The notes beneath the pieces were generated by a model, which ran no database searches, was not told where the DNA came from, and worked only from the letters and a program-made list of their open reading frames with translations. A stretch of DNA of 57,753 nucleotides, from positions 1 to 57,753 of the forward strand of contig DAHXNE010000127.1 in NCBI GenBank assembly GCA_027366635.1, written 5' to 3'. Positions 9,074-19,087 of this stretch are shown here, piece after piece (position 1 is the stretch's first letter; each line of letters opens with the position of its first letter). The stretch comes from Gammaproteobacteria bacterium (GTDB lineage: Bacteria; Pseudomonadota; Gammaproteobacteria; Steroidobacterales; Steroidobacteraceae). Both the position numbers and the translations under genes were made by a program.

Positions 9074-9886
9074 ATGGGCACACGCGCAGTGATCATCGGC
9101 GTGGCGGGCCGGATGGGGCGGGCGCTGATGCGTGCCGCTGGCGAGTTCCCGCAGCTCACCCTCGTCGGAGCGATTGCCTCGCCCCACAGCGAGGCACTCG
9201 GCCGCGATGCCGGCGAACTCGCGGGTATCGCGCCGCTCGGTCTTGCCGTCAGCGCGGATTTGGCCGGGGCGCTGCGGGAAGCGGACGTCGCGATCGATTT
9301 TTCGCTTCCTGAGGCGAGTGCGGCTCACCTCTCGGCTTGCCGTGCGTCGGGGGTTTCGCTGCTGGTCGGGACTACCGGTTTGGCGCAGGCGCTCAGTGAC
9401 GGGGACTTGCTCGAGGCGGCACAGCACATCGCGCTTCTGGTGGCGTCGAACACCAGCCTCGGCGTCACGGTGCTCACTGAACTGGTGCGCCAGGCCGCCG
9501 CCGCGCTGCCGATCGAGTTTGACATCGAGATTCTGGAGACGCACCACCGACTGAAGCGCGATGCGCCCTCGGGAACCGCCCTGACGCTGGCCCGGGCGGC
9601 TGCCGATGCCCGCGGGATTGCCGCCGGCGAGGCGCTCGCGGGCGCCGGGTCGCCCCGCAGTGGACCACGGGGTCCCAGGGAGATCGGCTTCGCCGTCGCG
9701 AGGGGTGGCGACGTGGTCGGAGAGCACGATGTGCGCTTCCTTGGGCCGGGCGAGCAGATCGTGCTGGGGCATCGCGCCACCGATCGCGCGATCTTCGCCC
9801 GTGGTGCGCTCACCGCTGCGCTCTGGCTTGCGCAGCAACCTGCGGGGCGCTATGAGATGCGCGATATTCTTTTTGAAAAACAATAA
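9074..9886 (+). CDS. dapB: 4-hydroxy-tetrahydrodipicolinate reductase
   Basis: 270-residue NAD(P)H-dependent reductase of the diaminopimelate/lysine pathway. The N-terminal Rossmann motif is GVAGRMGRAL, with FSLPEAS and GTTG loops. The catalytic segment ETHHRLKRDAPSGTAL includes the conserved His-His, Lys-Arg and SGT. Full length. It sits directly after dnaJ and is followed by a 261-base gap holding the carA promoter and leader hairpin. Confidence 0.97.
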   Translation: MGTRAVIIGVAGRMGRALMRAAGEFPQLTLVGAIASPHSEALGRDAGELAGIAPLGLAVSADLAGALREADVAIDFSLPEASAAHLSACRASGVSLLVGTTGLAQALSDGDLLEAAQHIALLVASNTSLGVTVLTELVRQAAAALPIEFDIEILETHHRLKRDAPSGTALTLARAAADARGIAAGEALAGAGSPRSGPRGPREIGFAVARGGDVVGEHDVRFLGPGEQIVLGHRATDRAIFARGALTAALWLAQQPAGRYEMRDILFEKQ

Positions 9887-9941
9887 CGTAGAGAATACAC
9901 CGCAGTGTCTTGCCTGTCGGGGTCCGGCGTCGAATTTCTCA

Positions 9942-9970
9942 TGGACACCCGCGGCAGGCGACCGTAGAAT
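9942..9970 (+). promoter_or_regulatory. Candidate sigma70 promoter for carAB
   Basis: TGGACA (9942-9947) and TAGAAT (9965-9970) are separated by exactly 17 bases, close to the sigma70 consensus. Transcription would start near 9977 and give a leader of about 170 bases before the carA GTG. It is the best promoter-like sequence seen in the dapB-carA gap. Confidence 0.6.
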
Positions 9971-10025
9971 TTCGCCCGATCCGCGGGCGGGTCAATTGAT
10001 TCGTGTGCGGGTTAGTCCACGCAAG

Positions 10026-10056
10026 GCGGGAGGTCGTTCTCAGGAACGCCTCCCGC
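10026..10056 (+). terminator. Strong hairpin in carA leader (terminator or attenuator-like)
   Basis: GCGGGAGG (10026-10033) and CGTTC (10035-10039) pair with GAACG (10044-10048) and CCTCCCGC (10049-10056). This is a 13-base-pair stem with one bulged T and a TCAG tetraloop, followed by TTTG. It lies between the candidate promoter and the carA start. It could be an attenuator of carAB, or the terminator of the dnaJ-dapB transcript. The U-run is short, so termination efficiency is uncertain. Confidence 0.55.
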
Positions 10057-10147
10057 TTTGTATATCCGCCTGTCGCGGGCGCAGAACTCGCAGGCGCGGC
10101 AGGTCGCAGTGGGACCCGCCGCCGGATGAAAGAGAGGATCCATCGAA

Positions 10148-11353
10148 GTGAGTGTGCCGGCAGTCCTGGCTTTGGCGGATGGCACCGTCTTTCGCGGCCA
10201 ATCGATTGGCGCCAAGGGTAATACGACGGGCGAAGTCGTCTTCAACACCGCGATGACGGGTTACCAGGAGATTCTGACCGATCCGTCATACGCCCGTCAG
10301 ATCGTCACGCTCACCTGTCCGCACATCGGCAACACCGGCGCGACGCCCGAAGATCTCGAGTCCGCGCAGGTTTACGCCGCGGGTCTCGTGGTGCGCGATC
10401 TGCCGGCACGCTGGAGCAACTGGCGCGGCAGTGAATCGCTTGGCAGCTTTCTCGAGCGCGGCCGCATCGTCGCGATCGCCGGCATCGACACTCGGCGCCT
10501 GACGCGCATCCTGCGCGAGCGCGGCACGCAGTCCGCGTGCATCATGACCGGCGAGAATGCCGATGCCGCCGCCGCGGCCATCGCGGCGCGCAAGTTTCCG
10601 GGATTGAAGGGCATGGACCTGGCCAAGGTCGTCAGCACGCGGCGCACGTTCCAGTGGAACGACGGCAGTGTGTGGCCGGAGAAGGCGGGCCCGCTGCGCG
10701 CGCATCAGCGCTTGCACGTGGTCGCCTACGACTTCGGCATCAAGCGCAACATTCTGCGGGTCCTGGCGGACTACGGCTGTCGGATGACCGTGGTGCCGGC
10801 CGAAACGAGCGCCGAGGAGGCGCTTGCTCTGGCTCCGGACGGGCTGTTTCTCTCCAACGGACCCGGCGATCCCGAGCCCTGCGAGTACGCCATCGAGGCG
10901 ACGCGCCGGCTTCTGCAGACCGATTTGCCGCTGTTCGGTATCTGTCTGGGCCACCAGATCCTCGGGCTCGCTGCCGGCGCGCGCACCGTCAAGATGAAAT
11001 TCGGCCACCATGGCGGCAATCACCCCGTGCAGGACCTCGAGTCCGGCCGGGTGCTCATCACCAGCCAGAATCACGGCTTTGCCGTCGATGAGGCGACCTT
11101 GCCGATCAACGTGCGCGCCACGCACCGCTCGTTGTTCGATGGCTCGCTGCAGGGGTTGGCATTCCAGGATCGTGCCGCATTCGGCTTCCAGGGACATCCG
11201 GAGGCGAGCCCCGGTCCGCACGATGTCAAACCGCTGTTCGAACGATTCGTGCAGCTGATGGTGCGCCGGCTGCAGGCGCAGTTGCGCGACGCTCAGGGGC
11301 AGTCCCCGGGCGCGCAAGCGGCCGCCCCGCGCCAGAGCGTGACTTCCCGCTGA
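10148..11353 (+). CDS. carA: Carbamoyl-phosphate synthase small (glutaminase) subunit
   Basis: 401-residue subunit that hydrolyses glutamine and passes ammonia to CarB, for arginine and pyrimidine synthesis. The N-terminal domain has the [16 protein letters not shown] segment. The C-terminal class I amidotransferase domain has the nucleophile Cys266 in GICLGHQIL and the His/Glu of GHPEASPGP. The start is GTG at 10148. A tail of about 25 residues rich in Gln, Ala and Arg extends past the usual end. carB starts 16 bases after the stop. Confidence 0.97.
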   Translation: MSVPAVLALADGTVFRGQSIGAKGNTTGEVVFNTAMTGYQEILTDPSYARQIVTLTCPHIGNTGATPEDLESAQVYAAGLVVRDLPARWSNWRGSESLGSFLERGRIVAIAGIDTRRLTRILRERGTQSACIMTGENADAAAAAIAARKFPGLKGMDLAKVVSTRRTFQWNDGSVWPEKAGPLRAHQRLHVVAYDFGIKRNILRVLADYGCRMTVVPAETSAEEALALAPDGLFLSNGPGDPEPCEYAIEATRRLLQTDLPLFGICLGHQILGLAAGARTVKMKFGHHGGNHPVQDLESGRVLITSQNHGFAVDEATLPINVRATHRSLFDGSLQGLAFQDRAAFGFQGHPEASPGPHDVKPLFERFVQLMVRRLQAQLRDAQGQSPGAQAAAPRQSVTSR

Positions 11354-11369
11354 CCCCGAGAGCGACCCC

Positions 11370-14300
11370 GTGCCCAAGCGTAGCGATCTGAAGAGCATCC
11401 TCATCATCGGCGCCGGCCCGATCATCATCGGTCAGGCGTGCGAGTTCGACTACTCCGGCGCGCAGGCCTGCAAGGCGCTGCGCGCCGAGGGCTTTCGGGT
11501 GGTGTTGGTCAACTCCAACCCGGCCACCATCATGACGGATCCGGAAATGGCCGACGCCGTCTACATCGAGCCGGTCAATTGGCGCACCGTGGCGCGCATC
11601 ATAGAGAAGGAGCGTCCCGAGGCGGTGCTGCCGACCATGGGCGGGCAGACAGCGCTCAACACCGCGCTTGATCTGGTGCGCGAAGGCGTGCTCGAGAAAT
11701 TCGCAGTCGAGCTGATCGGCGCGAAGCGTGAAGCGATCGACATGGCCGAGGACCGCGAGCGCTTCCGCGACGCCATGACCGAGATCGGCCTCGAGTCGCC
11801 GCATTCGCAGATGGCGCGCAGCCTCGAGGAGGCGTTCGCGGTCGCCGGGGACATCGGCTTTCCGATCGTCATCCGTCCGTCCTTCACTCTGGGCGGCTCC
11901 GGCGGCGGCATCGCCTACAACCGCGAGGAGCTCGAGACCATCGTTGCGCGTGGACTGGACGCCTCGCCGACCTCCGAGGTGCTGCTCGAGGAGTCGGTGA
12001 TCGGGTGGAAGGAATTCGAGATGGAGGTGGTGCGGGACAGTAGGGACAACTGCATCGTCGTCTGCTCGATCGAGAACCTCGATCCGATGGGCGTGCATAC
12101 CGGAGATTCGATCACCGTGGCGCCGGCTCTCACGCTCACCGATAAGGAATATCAGCGCATGCGCGACGCTTCGATCGCGGTGCTGCGCAAGATCGGCGTC
12201 GATACGGGCGGCTCGAACGTACAGTTCGCGGTCAATCCGCGCGACGGCCGGCTGCTGGTGATCGAGATGAACCCGCGGGTATCGCGCTCCTCGGCGCTCG
12301 CTTCCAAGGCGACCGGATTTCCGATCGCCAAGATCGCCGCGAAACTTGCCGTCGGCTATACCTTGGACGAGCTGAAGAACGACATCACCGGCGGCGCGAC
12401 GCCGGCCTCGTTCGAGCCGTCCATCGACTATGTGGTCACCAAGATTCCCCGGTTCACGTTCGAGAAGTTTCCCGCGGCCAACGATCGGCTGACGACGCAG
12501 ATGAAGTCGGTCGGCGAGGTCATGGCCATCGGGCGCACGTTCCAGGAGTCGCTGCAGAAGGCGCTGCGCGGCCTGGAGACCGGACTCGATGGGCTGACGC
12601 CGCAGCCGCTGCCCGCCGCCAGCGAGGAGGCCGAGGGCCGGCTGACTCACGAGTTGCGCGTTGCGGGCCCGAATCGTCTGCTGTACGTGGCGGATGCATT
12701 CCGCGCCGGGTGGACGTTCGAGCGTATCGCGGAGCTGACTCGCATCGATCCGTGGTTCCTGGCGCAGATCGAGGATCTGATTTCCGAGGAGACGCGCGTG
12801 CGCGAGGAAGGATTCGCCGGGCTTCAGGGCACGCGGCTGCGCGCCCTGAAGCGCAAGGGATTCTCTGACGCCTGTCTTGCCAGGCTTGTAGAGATGCCCG
12901 AGCAGGCGGTGCGCCACAAGCGTCACGACCTCGGCGTGCGGCCGGTGTACAAGCGGGTCGACACGTGCGCGGCGGAGTTCGCGACCTCGACGGCCTACCT
13001 GTATTCGACGTACGAGGAGGAATGCGAGTCGGAGCCCACCGCACGGCGCAAGATCATGATTCTCGGCGGCGGACCCAACCGCATCGGCCAGGGAATCGAA
13101 TTCGACTACTGCTGCGTGCACGCCGCCCTGAGCCTGCGCGAGGACGGATTCGAGACCATCATGGTCAACTGCAATCCCGAGACCGTCTCGACCGATTACG
13201 ACACGTCCGATCGGCTGTACTTCGAGCCGCTGACGCTCGAGGATGTTCTGGAGATCCTCGCCAAGGAAAAGCCGGAGGGCGTGATCGTGCAGTTCGGCGG
13301 GCAGACGCCGTTGAAGCTTTGCCGGGCGCTCGAGCAGGCCGGCGCGCCCATCATCGGCACCTCGCCGGAATCGATCGACGCAGCCGAGGATCGCGAGCGG
13401 TTCCAGGCGCTGGTGCAGAAGCTCGGACTTCGACAGCCGGCGAACGCGACGGCCCGGACCGAGGACCAGGCCGTGCAGCTTGCCCGCGAGGTCGGCTTTC
13501 CGCTGGTGGTACGGCCGTCGTATGTGCTCGGTGGGCGGGCGATGGAGATCGTATTCAACGAAGAGGATCTGCGCGGCTATATGACGCGCGCGGTGCAGGT
13601 TTCCAATGACAGTCCCGTGCTGCTCGACCGGTTTCTCGATGTGGCGATCGAGGTCGATGTCGACGCGGTATGCGACGGGGAGCAGGTTCTGATCGGAGGC
13701 ATCATGGAGCACGTCGAGCAGGCCGGCGTGCACTCGGGGGATTCCGGGTGCTGCCTACCGCCGAACAGCCTCAGTGCCGACCTGCAGGCCCAACTGCGCG
13801 AGCAGACCCGTAAGCTCGCCGGGGCGCTGCAGGTGGTGGGCCTGATGAATATACAGTTTGCCATCCAGAATGGGGTGATCTACGTGCTGGAAGTGAACCC
13901 GCGAGCTTCACGCACGGTGCCGTTTGTTTCCAAGGCCACCGGAGTGCCGCTGGCGAAAATCGCCGCGCGCGTCATGACCGGCCGCCGCCTGGCGGACCTC
14001 GGGGTCGGCGAGGTCCGCACCCCCGAGTACTATGCGGTCAAGGAGGCGGTCTTTCCGTTCGTGAAATTCCCGGAAGCAGACCCCATACTTGGACCCGAGA
14101 TGAAATCGACCGGGGAAGTCATGGGCACCGGGCGCACCTTCGGGGAGGCCTATGCCAAGGCGCAAAGCGCCTCGGGTGTGACCCTGCCGCGCGAGGGCGT
14201 ATGCTTCATCAGCGTTCGCGACCGCGACAAGCCCGGGGCGGTGCAGTTGGCCCGGCGCCTCATCGAGCGGGGATTCGAGCTGCTCGCGACCGAAGGCACC

Positions 14301-14597
14301 GCCCGGGCGTTGACGGAGGCGGGTATCGCATGCCAGCGCGTCAACAAGGGGCGCGAGGGCCGGCCGCACGTCGTGGATATGATCAAGAACGACGAAATCG
14401 ATCTCATCATCAATACGACCGAGGGCAAGCTCGCCATCAAGGAGTCGAACTCCATTCGCCGCGAGGCGGTGCACCGCCGTGTGACGTATTACACGACGCT
14501 CGCGGCGGGGTTGGCCACGTGCGAGGCCCTCGATCATCTCGACGAGGTGGAAGTGAACCGCCTGCAGGATCTGCATCGGGAGGCGGTGCGCGCATGA
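11370..14597 (+). CDS. carB: Carbamoyl-phosphate synthase large subunit
   Basis: 1075-residue synthetase made of two homologous ATP-grasp halves plus a C-terminal MGS-like allosteric domain (about the last 140 residues). Both halves show the pre-ATP-grasp pattern ([17 protein letters not shown] near the start; [17 protein letters not shown] about residue 565) and IRPSFTLGG or VRPSYVLGG loops. The start is GTG at 11370. The end overlaps the greA start by four bases (ATGA), indicating translational coupling. Confidence 0.98.
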   Translation: MPKRSDLKSILIIGAGPIIIGQACEFDYSGAQACKALRAEGFRVVLVNSNPATIMTDPEMADAVYIEPVNWRTVARIIEKERPEAVLPTMGGQTALNTALDLVREGVLEKFAVELIGAKREAIDMAEDRERFRDAMTEIGLESPHSQMARSLEEAFAVAGDIGFPIVIRPSFTLGGSGGGIAYNREELETIVARGLDASPTSEVLLEESVIGWKEFEMEVVRDSRDNCIVVCSIENLDPMGVHTGDSITVAPALTLTDKEYQRMRDASIAVLRKIGVDTGGSNVQFAVNPRDGRLLVIEMNPRVSRSSALASKATGFPIAKIAAKLAVGYTLDELKNDITGGATPASFEPSIDYVVTKIPRFTFEKFPAANDRLTTQMKSVGEVMAIGRTFQESLQKALRGLETGLDGLTPQPLPAASEEAEGRLTHELRVAGPNRLLYVADAFRAGWTFERIAELTRIDPWFLAQIEDLISEETRVREEGFAGLQGTRLRALKRKGFSDACLARLVEMPEQAVRHKRHDLGVRPVYKRVDTCAAEFATSTAYLYSTYEEECESEPTARRKIMILGGGPNRIGQGIEFDYCCVHAALSLREDGFETIMVNCNPETVSTDYDTSDRLYFEPLTLEDVLEILAKEKPEGVIVQFGGQTPLKLCRALEQAGAPIIGTSPESIDAAEDRERFQALVQKLGLRQPANATARTEDQAVQLAREVGFPLVVRPSYVLGGRAMEIVFNEEDLRGYMTRAVQVSNDSPVLLDRFLDVAIEVDVDAVCDGEQVLIGGIMEHVEQAGVHSGDSGCCLPPNSLSADLQAQLREQTRKLAGALQVVGLMNIQFAIQNGVIYVLEVNPRASRTVPFVSKATGVPLAKIAARVMTGRRLADLGVGEVRTPEYYAVKEAVFPFVKFPEADPILGPEMKSTGEVMGTGRTFGEAYAKAQSASGVTLPREGVCFISVRDRDKPGAVQLARRLIERGFELLATEGTARALTEAGIACQRVNKGREGRPHVVDMIKNDEIDLIINTTEGKLAIKESNSIRREAVHRRVTYYTTLAAGLATCEALDHLDEVEVNRLQDLHREAVRA

Positions 14598-15067
14598 AAC
14601 GCACTCCAATGACGCTGCGCGGCGCCGAGGCGCTGCGCGCCGAGCTGAGGCGGCTGAAGAGCGAGTCTCGTCCGGCGGTCATCAAGGCGATCGCCGAGGC
14701 GCGCAGCCACGGCGATTTGTCCGAGAACGCCGAGTATCACGCCGCGCGGGAGCAGCAGAGTTTCATCGAGGGACGGATTCGGGAAATCGAGACCAAGCTT
14801 TCGAACGCCGAGGTGATCGACCCAAGCACGCTCCCGAATACCGGCCGAGTGGTCTTTGGCGCCGTGGTCGAGCTCGAGGACGAAGCCGGTAACCGGCGCG
14901 TCTATCAGGTTGCGGGCGAGGACGAGGCGGACGTCAACGCGGGCCGGATTTCGATTACCTCGCCGATTGCGCGGGCGCTGGTCGGCAAGTCCGAGGGAGA
15001 CGTGGTGGACGTCGCTGCCCCCGGTGGGGTGCGCTCCTTCGAAATCGTCGGGGTACGGTTCGAGTAA
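14594..15067 (+). CDS. greA: Transcription elongation factor GreA
   Basis: 157-residue factor that rescues backtracked RNA polymerase. The N-terminal coiled-coil finger carries the acidic tip pattern [17 protein letters not shown]. The C-terminal FKBP-like domain contains [17 protein letters not shown] and ends in the usual FEIVGVRF. The ATG at 14594 overlaps the carB stop as ATGA; the longer open frame upstream lies inside carB and is not part of the protein. carB-greA adjacency is common in related genomes. Confidence 0.97.
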   Translation: MKRTPMTLRGAEALRAELRRLKSESRPAVIKAIAEARSHGDLSENAEYHAAREQQSFIEGRIREIETKLSNAEVIDPSTLPNTGRVVFGAVVELEDEAGNRRVYQVAGEDEADVNAGRISITSPIARALVGKSEGDVVDVAAPGGVRSFEIVGVRFE

Positions 15068-15071
15068 GGGC

Positions 15072-15383
15072 CTAGTGGCCGGGAATCACGATGCGCGGCA
15101 GGTTGTCCCGCGCCCGGTAGAGCACCGCGCAGTGGCCGATGCGTTGTACGAGCGCGCTGCCGGTTCGTTCGGCCAGGCCGGCGAGCAGCGCTTCGCGGTG
15201 CTCGGCATCGGCTGCGGTAGCCTTGACCTTGATCAGTTCGTGGTCGGCCAGGGCGCGCTCGGTCTCACGCACGACTGCGTCGGTCAGGCCGCCCGCGCCG
15301 AGGCGGACCACAGGCTTGAGCGGGTGTGCCAGCGCTCGCAGATGGCGGCGCTGGCGTTCGGTGAGGCTCTGGGTAGTGGACAT
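15072..15383 (-). CDS. yhbY: YhbY/CRS1-type RNA-binding protein
   Basis: 103-residue single-domain CRM protein that associates with pre-50S ribosomal subunits in E. coli. It has the family start [20 protein letters not shown], a GAGGL loop in place of the common GKGG, ELIKVKA, and the [10 protein letters not shown] strand near the end. It is convergent with greA (4 bases apart) and divergent from rlmE, with 21 bases between the starts. This yhbY/rlmE/ftsH order is conserved in gammaproteobacteria. Confidence 0.93.
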   Translation of the reverse strand: MSTTQSLTERQRRHLRALAHPLKPVVRLGAGGLTDAVVRETERALADHELIKVKATAADAEHREALLAGLAERTGSALVQRIGHCAVLYRARDNLPRIVIPGH

Positions 15384-15404
15384 TTGGACATTCTACAGGC
15401 CGAT

Positions 15405-16031
15405 ATGGCAAAGCGGTCCCAAAGCAGTGGTCGGTGGCTCAACGAGCACTTCTCGGATCCGTTCGTGAAGCGGGCACAGGCGGAAGGCTGGCGGTCACGA
15501 GCGGCATTCAAGCTTCAAGAGATCGATCTGCGGGAGAAAATGTTGCGATCAGGCGCGATCTGTGTGGATCTTGGCGCCGCTCCAGGGGCATGGAGCCAGT
15601 ACGCACGTCGACGGCTGGGCCGTAGCGGGCAGATGCTCGCCACGGATATCCTTCCCATGGAACCGCTTGCGGGCGTGGAATTCGTGCAGGGCGACTTCCG
15701 GGATCCGGTCGTATTCGACGCTATCCTCGAGCGTTTGCCCGGGCGGCAGGTAGACTGGGTGCTCTCGGATATGGCCCCGGCCCTCAGCGGGATCGATGCG
15801 GTCGATCAGCCGCGGACGATGGACTTGGCCGAGCTTGCGCTGGATATGGCAGCGCGGGTCTTGAAGCCTGGAGGCGGCGCCCTGATCAAGCTTTTTCAGG
15901 GAGCGGGATTCGAGGCGCTGGTTCGCTCCACGCGCAGGCAGTTCGGCAAGGTCAAACTGATCAAGCCGACGGCGTCCCGTGCCCGTAGCGCCGAAATGTA
16001 TATGCTGGCTAAGGACTACCGCTTGGTGTAG
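15405..16031 (+). CDS. rlmE: 23S rRNA 2'-O-methyltransferase RlmE (FtsJ/RrmJ)
   Basis: 208-residue SAM-dependent enzyme that methylates U2552 of 23S rRNA in E. coli. The K-D-K-E catalytic tetrad is visible as Lys36, Asp122, Lys162 and Glu197. The SAM-binding motif [13 protein letters not shown] is at about 53-65. The ATG at 15405 is family-like; the frame is open upstream through the divergent yhbY gene, which is not real coding on this strand. It precedes ftsH by 12 bases, the typical rlmE-ftsH operon. Confidence 0.97.
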   Translation: MAKRSQSSGRWLNEHFSDPFVKRAQAEGWRSRAAFKLQEIDLREKMLRSGAICVDLGAAPGAWSQYARRRLGRSGQMLATDILPMEPLAGVEFVQGDFRDPVVFDAILERLPGRQVDWVLSDMAPALSGIDAVDQPRTMDLAELALDMAARVLKPGGGALIKLFQGAGFEALVRSTRRQFGKVKLIKPTASRARSAEMYMLAKDYRLV

Positions 16032-16043
16032 CGTGCTGATGCG

Positions 16044-17951
16044 ATGAACGATCTGACCAAAAATATCATCCTCTGGGTGGTTATCGTCGTGATTCTGCTG
16101 GCGGTCTTCAGCCGCTACATCCCGAACACGAACCAGCCCCAGGTCTTAACCTATTCCACGTTCCTGCACGACGTCGAGGACAATCATGTCTCCGCGGTGA
16201 CGTTCCAGGGGACGATGCTCTATGGTGAGCTGACCAATCACAACAAGTTCAAGACCTTCAATCCGGAGACGAACTACACGGCGCTGATCGGCGCGCTCGA
16301 GCAGCACAACGTCGATATCTCCGGCAAGCCGCCCAAGGGCGAAGGCATTCTCGAGCAGATTCTCATCCAGCTGCTGCCCGTGCTGGTGCTGGTCGTCTTG
16401 TTCGCCTACATGCTGCGGCAGATGCAGGGCGCATCCGGAGGGCGCGGGGCGATGTCCTTCGGCAAGAGCCGGGCGCGGTTGCTCGGCGAGGATCAGGTGA
16501 GCGTCACCTTCGCCGATGTCGCTGGAGTGGATGAGGCCAAACAGGAGGTGGGCGAAATCGTCGACTTCCTGAAGGATCCCGGGAAGTTTCAGAAGCTTGG
16601 CGGGAAGATCCCCAAGGGCGTATTGATGGTCGGCTCCCCGGGCACGGGCAAGACGCTGCTGGCGCGCGCCATCGCCGGCGAGGCCAAGGTGCCGTTCTTC
16701 ACCATCTCCGGCTCAGACTTCGTGGAGATGTTCGTCGGTGTCGGCGCTTCGCGTGTGCGCGACATGTTCGAGCAGGCCAAGAAGCACGCGCCGTGCATCA
16801 TTTTTATCGACGAGATCGACGCGGTCGGTCGTCACCGCGGCGCGGGCCTCGGCGGTGGTCACGATGAGCGCGAGCAGACCCTGAATCAGTTGCTGGTCGA
16901 GATGGACGGCTTCGAGGGCAACGAGGGCATCATCGTCATCGCGGCGACCAATCGTCCCGACGTGCTCGACCCGGCGCTGCTGCGTCCCGGCCGATTTGAC
17001 CGGCAGGTGGTGGTGCCCCTGCCCGACGTGCGCGGTCGCGAGCAGATCCTGCGGGTGCACATGCGGCGCGTGCCGCTGGGTGATGACGTGAAGCCGGGGC
17101 TGATCGCGCGCGGCACACCGGGGTTCTCCGGGGCGGATCTCGCCAATCTGGTGAACGAGGCGGCGCTGTTCGCCGCGCGCGCCAACAAGCGCATCGTGGG
17201 CATGGACGAGTTCGAGCGCGCCAAGGACAAGATCATGATGGGCGCGGAACGGCGCTCGATGGTGATGACCGAGGAGGAGAAGCGCATGACCGCCTACCAC
17301 GAGGCCGGCCATGCGATCGTCGGGATGACCGTGCCCGAGCACGATCCGGTCTACAAGGTGACCATCATCCCGCGCGGACGCGCCTTGGGCCTCACCCAGT
17401 TTCTGCCCGAGCAGGACCGCTACAGCATGTCCAAGCGGCGTCTGGAAAGCACCATCGCCACGCTGTTCGGCGGGCGTGTTGCCGAAGAGCTGATCTTCGG
17501 TCCCGAGGCGGTCACCACTGGCGCCTCGAACGACATCGAGCGGGCTACGGAACTGGCGCGCAACATGGTCACCAAGTGGGGACTGTCGGACAAGCTCGGG
17601 CCGCTCACCTACTCGGAGGAAACCGGCGAGGTGTTCCTTGGCCGCAGCGTCACGCAGCACAAGCAGGTCTCGGATGTGACCGCGCATGCCATCGATGAGG
17701 AAGTGCGTCGGGTCATCGAGGCCAACTACAAGACCGCCCACGAGATCCTCACCGCGGCGCTCGACAAGCTGCATACCATGGCCGAGGCGCTGATCAAGTA
17801 CGAGACCATCGAGGAAGATCAGCTGAAGGACATCATGGCGGGTCGCGTGCCGAAGCCGCCGAGCGGCTGGGACGACACCATGTCGCATCGCCCGCCGCCC
17901 CCGGCACCCGGTCCTTTGCCCGGCGCTCCGCTCGGCTCGCCGGCGAGCTGA
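16044..17951 (+). CDS. ftsH: ATP-dependent zinc metalloprotease FtsH
   Basis: 635-residue inner-membrane AAA protease that degrades misfolded membrane proteins and regulators such as LpxC and sigma32 in E. coli. Two transmembrane segments (about 8-25 and 104-124) flank a periplasmic domain. The AAA module has Walker A GSPGTGKT (197-204; Ser in place of the common Pro) and Walker [10 protein letters not shown], followed by the SRH region. The zinc protease motif HEAGH is at 419-423. The C-terminus is Pro-rich. folP follows after 48 bases. Confidence 0.98.
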   Translation: MNDLTKNIILWVVIVVILLAVFSRYIPNTNQPQVLTYSTFLHDVEDNHVSAVTFQGTMLYGELTNHNKFKTFNPETNYTALIGALEQHNVDISGKPPKGEGILEQILIQLLPVLVLVVLFAYMLRQMQGASGGRGAMSFGKSRARLLGEDQVSVTFADVAGVDEAKQEVGEIVDFLKDPGKFQKLGGKIPKGVLMVGSPGTGKTLLARAIAGEAKVPFFTISGSDFVEMFVGVGASRVRDMFEQAKKHAPCIIFIDEIDAVGRHRGAGLGGGHDEREQTLNQLLVEMDGFEGNEGIIVIAATNRPDVLDPALLRPGRFDRQVVVPLPDVRGREQILRVHMRRVPLGDDVKPGLIARGTPGFSGADLANLVNEAALFAARANKRIVGMDEFERAKDKIMMGAERRSMVMTEEEKRMTAYHEAGHAIVGMTVPEHDPVYKVTIIPRGRALGLTQFLPEQDRYSMSKRRLESTIATLFGGRVAEELIFGPEAVTTGASNDIERATELARNMVTKWGLSDKLGPLTYSEETGEVFLGRSVTQHKQVSDVTAHAIDEEVRRVIEANYKTAHEILTAALDKLHTMAEALIKYETIEEDQLKDIMAGRVPKPPSGWDDTMSHRPPPPAPGPLPGAPLGSPAS

Positions 17952-17999
17952 GCGCGGCGCGGCCGGGCTGGGCCCGTGCCGTCCCCGAGAGGTGCCCGG

Positions 18000-18854
18000 G
18001 TGAGCACGCTGCTGCGCTGTGGGGGGCGGTCGCTCGACTGGGCGGGCCCGCTCGTGATGGGCGTGGTCAACGTCACACCGGATTCCTTTTCTGACGGCGG
18101 CCGGTACCTTCAGACGGAGCAGGCACTGGAGCGAGCGCTCGCGGTTGCGGCGCAAGGCGCGGCCGCCATCGACCTTGGCGGCGAGTCGACCCGGCCGGGT
18201 GCCGAGCCGGTGTCCGTGCAAGAGGAGCTGCGCCGGGTCATCCCGCTGGTGCAGCGGTTGCGTCCGCTGACCTCGATTGTCATCTCCGTAGATACCAGCA
18301 AGCCCGAGGTCATGCGCGCCGCCGTGAGCGCGGGCGCCGATCTGATCAACGACGTGTACGCGCTGCGTGTCCCCGGTGCGATCGAGGCGGTTGCCAAGTC
18401 GGACTGCGCAATCTGCCTGATGCACATGCAAGGGGAACCGCGCACCATGCAGCGCGCGCCACACTACGCGGACGTGGTGAGCGAGGTGCGGGCATTCCTG
18501 GCGGAGCGGGTCGAGGCTTGCCGGGCCGCGGGAATCGCCTCCGAGCGCATCGTGCTCGATCCGGGCTTCGGTTTCGGCAAGACACTGGAACACAATCTCA
18601 CGCTGCTGCGCCGCTTGTCCGAGGTTCGGGTCGCGGGATTGCCCATTCTCGCGGGTCTGTCGCGCAAGTTCATGATTGGCACGCTCACCGGCAAATCCGC
18701 TGAGGACCGCGTCCATGGCAGCGTCGCTGCCGGACTCATCGCCGCGCAGCGTGGTGCGAACATCCTCAGGGTTCACGATGTCGCCGCCACGGTGGATGCG
18801 CTGAAGGTGCTCCAGGCCGTTGCGGGCCGCTCCGATTCCGCGCCCCCGAGCTGA
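18000..18854 (+). CDS. folP: Dihydropteroate synthase
   Basis: 284-residue TIM-barrel enzyme of folate synthesis and the target of sulfonamides. Signature motifs are VVNVTPDSFSDGG near the N-terminus, GGESTRPGAEPV, DVYALR, and the pterin-site region LDPGFGFGKTLEHN. Two GTG starts are possible. The one at 18000 has GAGAGG (17987-17992) seven bases upstream, so I prefer it over 17976, which would add eight residues. It lies between ftsH and glmM, as in many gammaproteobacteria. Confidence 0.95.
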   Translation: MSTLLRCGGRSLDWAGPLVMGVVNVTPDSFSDGGRYLQTEQALERALAVAAQGAAAIDLGGESTRPGAEPVSVQEELRRVIPLVQRLRPLTSIVISVDTSKPEVMRAAVSAGADLINDVYALRVPGAIEAVAKSDCAICLMHMQGEPRTMQRAPHYADVVSEVRAFLAERVEACRAAGIASERIVLDPGFGFGKTLEHNLTLLRRLSEVRVAGLPILAGLSRKFMIGTLTGKSAEDRVHGSVAAGLIAAQRGANILRVHDVAATVDALKVLQAVAGRSDSAPPS

Positions 18855-18973
18855 AGCGCGAGCGCGTCGCTGACGGCTACGATTCGACTCCGGCGCCCCT
18901 GTCCCTGGTCGGGCACAGATATGATGATCGATAATGCCTGTCGGCGATGTCCCCTAACGATGAGGCGCAGAAC

Positions 18974-19087
18974 GTGAGCAGGAACTACTTCGGGACTGAT
19001 GGGCTCGTGGCGAGAGCGACGCACGACCGTGCGCAGGCGTATGGGCCGGGGGGGTGTTCCGGGACATCTTTAGAGGTCTGTTCGTGA
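18974..19087 (+). CDS. 37-codon upstream ORF duplicating the glmM translation start
   Basis: A GTG at 18974 with GAGG (18962-18965) eight bases upstream opens a 37-codon frame. Its first ten codons spell VSRNYFGTDG, nearly the same as the GlmM start VSRQYFGTDG located 110 bases downstream; 25 of 30 bases match. After that the similarity ends. The stop TGA (19085-19087) overlaps the glmM GTG as GTGA, so the frame could couple to glmM translation. It is either a decayed remnant of a duplicated glmM 5' end or a leader ORF. The differences are partly synonymous (GGG/GGT, ACT/ACG). Confidence 0.45.
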   Translation: MSRNYFGTDGLVARATHDRAQAYGPGGCSGTSLEVCS

